Shown: piece by piece, positions 37,885 through 44,211 of the stretch | Numbering within the stretch: position 1 is the stretch's first letter | Layout of the letters: every line of letters starts with the position of its first letter | Assembly: GCA_964345075.1 (NCBI GenBank) | Contig: CAYFPS010000001.1 | Span: 62,001-126,000 of the forward strand | Length of the DNA stretch: 64,000 nucleotides | Direction of reading: 5' to 3' | DNA from: CAYFPS01 sp964345075 | GTDB taxonomy: Bacteria; CAIWAD01 | Notes under the pieces: model-generated | Database searches by the model: none | Seen by the model: only the letters and a program-made list of their open reading frames with translations | Told to the model about the DNA's origin: nothing | Program-made: the position numbers and the translations under genes

Positions 37885-40641
37885 CTACTTCGCCTCCAGC
37901 CAACTCCCCCCAACCCTCGGCTCCGCCACCAGCGGGACTTTTAGCGCCATCACCTGCTCCATTTCCCGCTGCACCTCCGCGGCACAGGCTTCGGCTATTT
38001 CGGCAGGCACCTCGAAAATGAGTTCGTCGTGCACCTGCGAGAGCATCACGAGCCCGGGAAGATCCTCCTGCTGACGGCGATCGAGATTGAGCATGGCCAT
38101 CTTGATCAGGTCAGCCGCGCTGCCCTGAATGGGCGTGTTGACCGCTATGCGCTCGGCGGCCTCACGCAGTTGCCGATTGTCGGCGTTCAGGTCCTCGATA
38201 TAGCGGCGGCGACCGAAAAGGTTGGTGACGTAGCCATTGAGCCGCGCTTCTTCAATCAGCGCGCGACTCCAATCACGCACGCCCTGATAAAGCGAGAAGT
38301 AGCCATCAATAAATCGCTGCGCCTCCTTCACCGGAATCTCCAGATTGCCAGCCAGCGCGAATGCGCTCATTCCATAGATCACACCAAAATTGACAACCTT
38401 CGCCTGATCGCGCATCTCCGGTGATACAAGACTCTCCTCTACACCAAAAATCGCAGCAGCCGTCCTTCGATGAATGTCCGCGCCCTCATTGAAGGATCGA
38501 CAGAGTTCCGGGTCACCACTGATATGCGCCAGCAGGCGAAGCTCAATCTGCGAGTAATCCGCATCAATCAGGACATGGCCATCAGCCGGAACAAAGGCCT
38601 GACGAATCCGTCGTCCCCACTCGCTTCTGACAGGGATGTTCTGCAGGTTCGGGTCAGTACTGGAAAGCCGGCCAGTAGCGGCGATTGTCTGGTTGAAATT
38701 CGTGTGTACGCGCCCGGTGCGGCCATTCACCAGTGCCGGCAGTGTGTCCGTATACGTACCCTTCAGCTTGGCCAACTGCCGATACTCGAGCAGCTTGCGC
38801 GGCAGAGGCTCCTCTTTGGCAAGCCGCTCCAGCTCCTTCACATCCGTGCTGTAGCCGCTGCTCGTTTTCTTGCCCGGCTTTAGCCTGAGCTTCTCATAAA
38901 GGATCACAGCCAGCTGCTTGGGTGAATTCAAGTTGAAGGCTTCGCCGGCCATCTCGTGGATCTCGCTCTCCAGCCCGGCCATCAGGCCTTCAAGCTCAGC
39001 GGACATGCTCTTCAAAAGGTCAACATCTACCAGAAAGCCCACCTGTTCCATGCGTGCCAGCACGCCCGTCATCGGCACATCGATTTTGTGATACAACTCG
39101 ACCAGTCCAGCCTTCACAAGCTCCTTTTTCAGGGGCTCCACCAACCGCAACGTACAGTCAGCGTCTTCACAGGCATATTCGGCCACCTTGTCCATGGGAA
39201 CATCGGCCATGGTGATCTGTTTTGCCCCGCTTCCGATCAGCGCAGCCGTCGGGATTTTCTCGATCCCCAGATAGTGCCGCGAAAGCGTGTCCAGGTCATT
39301 CTTGCGCGCAGCCGGACGTATCACAAAACTGGCCAGCATGGTGTCAAACTGAAGCCCCTGCACATGCACGCCATGGGCGGCTAGCACATTCATATCGTAC
39401 TTGGCGTTCTGTCCGCACTTGGGGGCAAGCGGGTTTTCGTACCAGGATTTCAGGCGTGGCAGAATCAGCTGAAGGTCTTCATCTGGCTCTAGATGTGGAC
39501 TAAAAAGATCCTGCGCTTGATCTTCCCCTTCACGGACAAAGCGCGCCGGCAGGTACCAGGCCACCCCGGGCTCCCAGCTGAATGAAAAACCGACAATCCT
39601 GCAGGCATGAGCATCCAGCCCGGTCGTTTCCAGATCGAAGGCGCAAAGTTTACCCTCGGCCCCCGCCTTTTCGAGCTGTAATACAAATTCACTCAAGCGC
39701 TTCTCGTCCGCGATTGTGTGATACACGCGCTCAATCGTGTCCTTGACGCTCTCTGCACCTGTCTCACCAGCAGATGCAACCGAAGCGCTACGCTGCAGAA
39801 TATTGCGCAGTCCAAGCGCCAGCATTTTCTCCTTCAATTGCGGATTGGACCAATCGGGCAGCTGCACCGCGCAAATATCCTGCCCGTGTTCGACCTTTGT
39901 GTCGATGGTTACCAGTTCGCGCGAAAGAAATGCCAGATCCCGCGCCTCCTCCAGCTTGCCGCGGACCGCCTTCTTTCCAAGGTCTTCGAGGTTCTCGTAA
40001 ATGCCTTCGAGATTGCCATAGCGTGATACAAGGTCCGATGCCGTCTTGATGCCCACGCCCTTTACTCCGGGCACGTTGTCCGAGGCATCACCCATCAGGG
40101 CAAGCACCTCGATCACCTTGTCCGGATCCACACCAAACTTTCCGCGCACGCCATCAACGCCCGTCAGCTCCACCTCGCCCGCCTTCTTTGTGTTGTAAAG
40201 AAAGAGGTTGGGGCCAACCACCTGCATCAGGTCCTTGTCCGCGGTAACAATCACCGCCTCGCAGCCTGTATCACGAATCTCCATGGCCATGGTGGCCAGA
40301 ATATCGTCTGCTTCAAAGCCCTCCATGCGTATCACGGGTGTTCCCGCCAATTGAAGCAGTTCGTCCATGATGGGGAGCTGGGCAACCATTTCCTCGGCCA
40401 TCGGTGGCCGGTGCGCCTTGTATTCGGAGTACATTTTGTGGCGAAAGGTCGGAGCCGGTGTATCACTGACAATGACGATCGCCGAGGGCTGTTCACTCTG
40501 TTGAATCCGCAGCAGCGTGGAGAGCACACCGTGCACGCCACTGATCACCAGACCATCACCTGTTGTCAGGTGGTGGCGCTCCATCGCCATGTGCGATTTG
40601 AAAAACACCGACATCAGGTCGATCAGAAAAACGCGCTTCAT
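37885..40641 (-). CDS. polA: DNA polymerase I
   Basis: 918 residues, near the E. coli length. A 5'-3' exonuclease domain (1 to about 290) has FEADDILATMA and the helix-hairpin-helix VPGVKGVGIKTA. The 3'-5' proofreading domain is intact, with the DxE motif in FDLETTGLDAH. The polymerase domain has motif A (DADYSQIELRLLAHISGD), the O-helix motif B (RDQAKVVNFGVIYGMSAFALA, Phe at the ddNTP-discriminating site) and motif C (QVHDELIFEVP). It fills gaps in repair and removes Okazaki RNA primers. AGGA precedes the ATG. Its stop touches the short repeat of the neighbouring transposase. Confidence 0.98.
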   Translation of the reverse strand: MKRVFLIDLMSVFFKSHMAMERHHLTTGDGLVISGVHGVLSTLLRIQQSEQPSAIVIVSDTPAPTFRHKMYSEYKAHRPPMAEEMVAQLPIMDELLQLAGTPVIRMEGFEADDILATMAMEIRDTGCEAVIVTADKDLMQVVGPNLFLYNTKKAGEVELTGVDGVRGKFGVDPDKVIEVLALMGDASDNVPGVKGVGIKTASDLVSRYGNLEGIYENLEDLGKKAVRGKLEEARDLAFLSRELVTIDTKVEHGQDICAVQLPDWSNPQLKEKMLALGLRNILQRSASVASAGETGAESVKDTIERVYHTIADEKRLSEFVLQLEKAGAEGKLCAFDLETTGLDAHACRIVGFSFSWEPGVAWYLPARFVREGEDQAQDLFSPHLEPDEDLQLILPRLKSWYENPLAPKCGQNAKYDMNVLAAHGVHVQGLQFDTMLASFVIRPAARKNDLDTLSRHYLGIEKIPTAALIGSGAKQITMADVPMDKVAEYACEDADCTLRLVEPLKKELVKAGLVELYHKIDVPMTGVLARMEQVGFLVDVDLLKSMSAELEGLMAGLESEIHEMAGEAFNLNSPKQLAVILYEKLRLKPGKKTSSGYSTDVKELERLAKEEPLPRKLLEYRQLAKLKGTYTDTLPALVNGRTGRVHTNFNQTIAATGRLSSTDPNLQNIPVRSEWGRRIRQAFVPADGHVLIDADYSQIELRLLAHISGDPELCRSFNEGADIHRRTAAAIFGVEESLVSPEMRDQAKVVNFGVIYGMSAFALAGNLEIPVKEAQRFIDGYFSLYQGVRDWSRALIEEARLNGYVTNLFGRRRYIEDLNADNRQLREAAERIAVNTPIQGSAADLIKMAMLNLDRRQQEDLPGLVMLSQVHDELIFEVPAEIAEACAAEVQREMEQVMALKVPLVAEPRVGGSWLEAK

Positions 40642-40670
40642 GTTGATTCCTAACTGGCCGGTCTGGCCTC

Positions 40671-40700
40671 AAGAAAACAGGGGTCGACCAGCGACCCCTG
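40671..40700 (-). terminator. Intrinsic terminator of the beta-barrel gene
   Basis: On the minus strand CAGGGGTCG CTGGT CGACCCCTG is a nine-pair perfect stem followed by TTTTCTT. It separates the beta-barrel gene from polA, which must have its own promoter in the 80-base gap. Confidence 0.92.
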
Positions 40701-40723
40701 CATGTGTGACTGTGCTGTCCGGC

Positions 40724-41725
40724 CTAGAAGTTATAGGCCATGCTGAAACGGACAAAGCCGCCGCTCATGTCGAACTCGATGCCGCGGGCGCCCTCAACTT
40801 CAATCGGGTCGTTGGGCTGGGGAATACCGGTGATGGCTTCGATGATCATGCGATCACGCACCTCGGAAAGGGTAGCCGAAATCGCCGGAACCAGCTCGTA
40901 GCGGCCATCCGGAACGCCATTCAGCTGATAATTGACCATGGTGCCGTCGACATCACGCAGCTGCATGGTGGTAGTACCATCAAGCGCGCCAAAGTCCATG
41001 TAGTCGTAACCGAAATCAAGGAAAAGTGAGGCCGGACCCATGTTCCATTCCAGGCCCGCAAAGAGGCGGCCGCTGAAGGTGTCGCCATCGTAATCAGCAA
41101 AGACCAGCTGCTGATCGTCCACTTCGCCATAACTCGGATCCGTCTGCACACCAATCGTCGCTGCCTGCTGATAGCTGGCTTCATTGGTCAGGCTGGCCAT
41201 GCCGAGGCCAAGGCCCACATGGGCGTGCAGCGGAAAATTCAGATCCTTAAGGGAATAACGAGCCGTCAGCATGGTGTTGCTGTATTCAACACGCTCGCTG
41301 GCCCAGAGACTTCCCTCACCACCAGATCCGCCAGCTGCGGCCGAGAAGCTGAAGAGATTGCTGCTGGAGCTGGCTCCGCCACTGTATTCGAGACCGACCA
41401 CAACACGCGTATAGTCAGAAAGCGGCAAGGCGCGCTCCAGGGCAATGCCCATGCGGGTTGTGTTGTCGATCGTGGGCATTTGCAGAAGGGGTGACCAGTC
41501 AAACTGGAAACCATCGCCCTGGGCATCCTGAATCCAGCTGCCGTCGGTTCCGAAATAGTGGTTCATGCCACGGATACCGTCATTCAGGCCATCAAGAGAT
41601 GACAGGCTGTTAAGACCACCATCCACCCGAATGGAGAATCCATGAAGAACGTCCGACAGGCCCTGGGCGTTAAGGGATGACGCGACCAGAATTCCCGCTA
41701 CAACCAATGCGCGGTACGATGCCAT
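40724..41725 (-). CDS. Outer-membrane beta-barrel protein (DUF6588-like)
   Basis: 333 residues from ATG 41725 behind AGGAGGCATT. A signal peptide (MASYRALVVAGILVASSLNA) precedes a protein built from alternating hydrophobic strands: YTRVVVGLEYSG, NTMLTARYSLKD, GRLFAGLEWNMGPASLFLDFGY. It ends in SMAYNF, with the terminal aromatic residue expected of Bam-inserted barrels. I see no plug domain or lipobox. The resemblance to DUF6588 is tentative. It is flanked by terminators on both sides, so it is monocistronic. Confidence 0.75.
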   Translation of the reverse strand: MASYRALVVAGILVASSLNAQGLSDVLHGFSIRVDGGLNSLSSLDGLNDGIRGMNHYFGTDGSWIQDAQGDGFQFDWSPLLQMPTIDNTTRMGIALERALPLSDYTRVVVGLEYSGGASSSSNLFSFSAAAGGSGGEGSLWASERVEYSNTMLTARYSLKDLNFPLHAHVGLGLGMASLTNEASYQQAATIGVQTDPSYGEVDDQQLVFADYDGDTFSGRLFAGLEWNMGPASLFLDFGYDYMDFGALDGTTTMQLRDVDGTMVNYQLNGVPDGRYELVPAISATLSEVRDRMIIEAITGIPQPNDPIEVEGARGIEFDMSGGFVRFSMAYNF

Positions 41726-41763
41726 AATGCCTCCTGTGTTCAGCGCAAGCAAGCTTTCAAGGT

Positions 41764-41804
41764 AGAAAGGAAGGGCTTTGGAGTCAACCAGAAGCCACCC
41801 TTCC
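41764..41804 (-). terminator. Probable terminator after mrp
   Basis: On the minus strand GGAAGGG (41804-41798) pairs with CCCTTCC (41775-41769), with partial GCTT/AAGC pairing inside the loop, and TTTCTACC follows. It lies 12 bases past the mrp stop. Confidence 0.5.
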
Positions 41805-41815
41805 CCCCGCAAGGA

Positions 41816-42892
41816 TCATGCCTGTGGCAGCGCCTGGCAAATTTGACTGACGATGTTGTCGTAAATCTCGGCATAAACCGGTTCCTGCAGGACAATCGGC
41901 AGCCCTGAGTCCCCGCCCTCGCGAATGCGCGGATCGAGGGGAATCTCGGCCAGGAGCGGCACTCCCTGCGCGGCGGCCTCGCGCTCGCCACCCTTTTCGC
42001 CGAAAATGGGATAACGCTTGCCCGATTCCGGACACTGAAACCAGCTCATGTTTTCAACCAGCCCCAACACCAGGATGTCCACCTTGCGGAACATGGCAAT
42101 CGCCCGCCTTGCGTCGATCAGGGCCATTTCCTGCGGTGTGGTCACTACGACGGCGCCCGAGAGCTTCACCCGCTGGGCCATGGTCAACTGTGCATCACCC
42201 GTGCCGGGCGGCATATCCACAACCATGAAGTCGAGTTCCGGCCAGATCACATCCTGCATCAACTGCGTCAGGGCCTGCATGACCATCGGGCCCCGCCAGA
42301 TCATGGCTTCGCCGCCATCGACCAGATTGCCAATGCTGATCATGTGCACGCCATGACTTTCCAGCGGCACGATCTTGTTGTTCTGCACCATTGGCGGCTC
42401 ATTGGAGCCCATGACAAGCTGGACGGAAGGCCCATAAATGTCGGCATCCAGCAGGCCCACACGGTAGCCGGCCTGCGCCAGCGCCACCGCCAGATTGGAG
42501 GCAACCGCGCTCTTGCCCACACCACCCTTGCCACTGGCCACAGCAATCACATGCTTGACGTTGGAAAGCAGCTTGGGCATGGTGTTGGGATCGGGTGCGC
42601 CGCCATGGCCATGTCCAGCGTGCCCCTCATGTCCGGCACCGCTTTCGGGCTGCTTCAGGCGAGTCAGCACCTCCAGCCGGGCCGGCAATTGCCCCTCGAG
42701 TACGGCGCGCACCGCCTGATCCAGCTTGCGCGGCATCTCCATATCCTTGGTCACCACTTCCAGGTAGACATTGATCCGGTCTTCCCGAATCTCCACATCC
42801 TGCACCATGCCAAAGGAGACCAGATCCCGGTTGAGACCCGGGTAATTGACCTGTTTCAGCAGCTCGATGACTGCTTCGCGCGTTATGCTCAT
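41816..42892 (-). CDS. mrp: Mrp/NBP35 family Fe-S cluster carrier ATPase
   Basis: 358 residues. An N-terminal DUF59 (MIP18-like) domain (1 to about 85) precedes a His/Gly-rich linker and a ParA-type P-loop ATPase with the deviant Walker A GKGGVGKSAVASNLA and VDMPPGTGDAQLT. It delivers Fe-S clusters to apoproteins. The usual CxxC that bridges a [4Fe-4S] cluster across the dimer reads CPES here, with Ser in the second Cys position; IFGEKGG follows as in other Mrp proteins. AAAGGAAAAC precedes the ATG. It is divergent from the SprT-like gene. Confidence 0.94.
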   Translation of the reverse strand: MSITREAVIELLKQVNYPGLNRDLVSFGMVQDVEIREDRINVYLEVVTKDMEMPRKLDQAVRAVLEGQLPARLEVLTRLKQPESGAGHEGHAGHGHGGAPDPNTMPKLLSNVKHVIAVASGKGGVGKSAVASNLAVALAQAGYRVGLLDADIYGPSVQLVMGSNEPPMVQNNKIVPLESHGVHMISIGNLVDGGEAMIWRGPMVMQALTQLMQDVIWPELDFMVVDMPPGTGDAQLTMAQRVKLSGAVVVTTPQEMALIDARRAIAMFRKVDILVLGLVENMSWFQCPESGKRYPIFGEKGGEREAAAQGVPLLAEIPLDPRIREGGDSGLPIVLQEPVYAEIYDNIVSQICQALPQA

Positions 42893-42946
42893 TGTTTTCC
42901 TTTCAATTCAACAGCCTGTCAATGTAGGATTCCTTACCATAGGCCC

Positions 42947-43717
42947 ATGATGATCGGGGATTCCAAGCCGGGCAGTGTCACGGAAAACGCGCAACTCAGC
43001 CTGATTTTGCCACAGAAAGTGGATTTCGACCTGCTGTCAAGGGAGCTCGAGTCACTCGAGCGGCGCCTGGGCAGAAGAGCTAAACCGATCAAGCTCCAGC
43101 TGAGAAATAACCGCAGCACACTGGGCAGCATCCGTCCATGCAAGGACGGCACCGAGGGCTGGCGAGTGATTCTGGCGCGCAATCTGCACGAGGCGGATCA
43201 TGAGCTGGTGCGGGCGCTGGCTTTTTCACTGCTTTATCGAATTCACCGCCGGGTGGCTCCACCAGACATTCTGAAGGAGGTCGCCCGGCTCCGCGAACTC
43301 TGGCACCATCGCCCCGCGGAAAAGCAGCTGGCAGCCTCGTGCCCACAACTTGAGGCTGAACTTCTTCGCCAGGTTGAAGCCTTGCCACTTGGGCGAAAGC
43401 CCACCGAGATTCCAGGGATTGATTGGGGCAAGTGGCGGGCGGTCCGGACCCTGGCCCGCTATGATCGACGGCGCAACCTGATTGAACTGCATGCCAGCCT
43501 GAACAGCCCACGGGTACCCCTCGCCGTCATCAAGCACCTCGTTCACCATGAACTTCTGCACGCGGTGCTTGGACCCGAACGTCAGGGGGAACGCCTGGTC
43601 CACCATCACCACCTTTTCAGGCAAATGGAGCGCACTTTTGCTGAATACCATGAGGCGCAAGAGTGGATTCGCCTGATTTGGCGCAAACATCTGGGCCATT
43701 TTCGGCGCAAATCATAA
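42947..43717 (+). CDS. SprT-like zinc metalloprotease domain protein
   Basis: 256 residues from ATG 42947; an adjacent second ATG is at 42950. The N-terminal half is basic and unfamiliar. The C-terminal half has the zincin motif HHELLHAVLG (HExxH) followed about 20 residues later by HHHHLFRQMERTFAEYHEAQEWI, consistent with a third ligand in SprT/Spartan-like domains. Bacterial SprT-like proteins are poorly characterised; eukaryotic Spartan degrades DNA-protein crosslinks. The frame is open further upstream, but that part is antisense to mrp and not coding. It is divergent from mrp with a 54-base gap holding both promoters. Confidence 0.8.
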   Translation: MMIGDSKPGSVTENAQLSLILPQKVDFDLLSRELESLERRLGRRAKPIKLQLRNNRSTLGSIRPCKDGTEGWRVILARNLHEADHELVRALAFSLLYRIHRRVAPPDILKEVARLRELWHHRPAEKQLAASCPQLEAELLRQVEALPLGRKPTEIPGIDWGKWRAVRTLARYDRRRNLIELHASLNSPRVPLAVIKHLVHHELLHAVLGPERQGERLVHHHHLFRQMERTFAEYHEAQEWIRLIWRKHLGHFRRKS

Positions 43718-43734
43718 TTCTGAACTGCCGGACT

Positions 43735-43768
43735 TTGAGCACTCCTGTCTCGATCTTGAACACTCTTG
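43735..43768 (+). promoter_or_regulatory. Paired direct repeats, candidate activator sites
   Basis: TTGAGCACTCCTG (43735-43747) and TTGAACACTCTTG (43756-43768) match at 11 of 13 positions and start exactly 21 bases apart, two helical turns. They lie 103 bases before the -24 box of the sigma-54-type promoter at 43871, the distance usual for enhancer-binding proteins. This is inference from position and spacing. Confidence 0.5.
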
Positions 43769-43780
43769 ACCTTCGTCAAG
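43765..43780 (+). repeat. Small hairpin CTTGAC-CTTC-GTCAAG
   Basis: A six-pair stem with a four-base loop overlaps the end of the second direct repeat. It lacks a T-run, so it is a poor terminator for the SprT-like gene and could instead be part of the regulatory site. Confidence 0.4.
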
Positions 43781-43870
43781 CTTGTGCAATTCAAAGCCAA
43801 GCAAAGGCTTATGAAAATTATCGCATGACAGACAAGGGCTTCCGCGCAGAGAACGGGAGCTCAGGCAGAG

Positions 43871-43887
43871 TTGGCACGACTCTTGCG
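43871..43887 (+). promoter_or_regulatory. Sigma-54-type (-24/-12) promoter
   Basis: TTGGCACGACTCTTGCG fits the sigma-54 consensus (TTGGCACG-N4-TTGCW) at every fixed position except the last, with GG and GC at the required spacing. A start of transcription near 43898 would give a 51-base leader with GGAGAGC before the ATG at 43949. Transcription would need a bacterial enhancer-binding protein and ATP; none is encoded in the window. Confidence 0.75.
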
Positions 43888-43948
43888 TAAAGCAGGCTCG
43901 AACGCGCGAAAGCGCCCTTCGCCCTGAACCTGAAACTTTGGAGAGCAT

Positions 43949-44074
43949 ATGAAAACCCGGTCCCCCCTGATGGACAGTTTGCGCGACAAACGCATCTTCG
44001 GCATCCCGACGGATTTCCTCTTTTCGAGCCCGCTCTTCCTGATTCTGCTGCTCCTCTTTGTGAGCGTCTTTTAA
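43949..44074 (+). CDS. 41-residue single-span membrane peptide
   Basis: A short ORF with an excellent ribosome-binding site (GGAGAGC then AT before ATG). The N-terminal 20 residues are polar and basic (MKTRSPLMDSLRDKRIFGIP). The C-terminal 15 are strongly hydrophobic (SPLFLILLLLFVSVF, final residues). This fits a small membrane protein with its tail in the bilayer. A sigma-54-type promoter stands upstream and a strong terminator 43 bases downstream, so it is a discrete monocistronic transcription unit, which argues that it is real despite its size. I do not recognise a family. Confidence 0.7.
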   Translation: MKTRSPLMDSLRDKRIFGIPTDFLFSSPLFLILLLLFVSVF

Positions 44075-44116
44075 TTCACTTCCCCCTTGAGCGATCTGAA
44101 CTCGCTGCACGACGAT

Positions 44117-44142
44117 AGGCCGCCCCTTCGGGCGGCTTTTTC
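44117..44142 (+). terminator. Intrinsic terminator of the small membrane peptide gene
   Basis: GCCGCCC CTTC GGGCGGC (44119-44136) followed by TTTTT. It isolates the small peptide gene from valS. Confidence 0.92.
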
Positions 44143-44211
44143 ATGGCCCTCAACCACCAGCCTTCAGCTTGCTATCTTCACCTTTCTCAAATCGTGAACG
44201 AAGGAGTTTTC

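Noticed and set aside
42344..42946. Extended N-terminus of the SprT-like protein antisense to mrp
   Set aside because: The upstream part is exactly antisense to mrp; the recognisable protein begins at ATG 42947.
43871..43887. Sigma-54 element as a chance match to the TGGCAC of the short repeats
   Set aside because: The repeat arrays (CCTGGCACTCCCC) lack the TTGC box at the correct spacing; this site has both boxes and is not part of a repeat.
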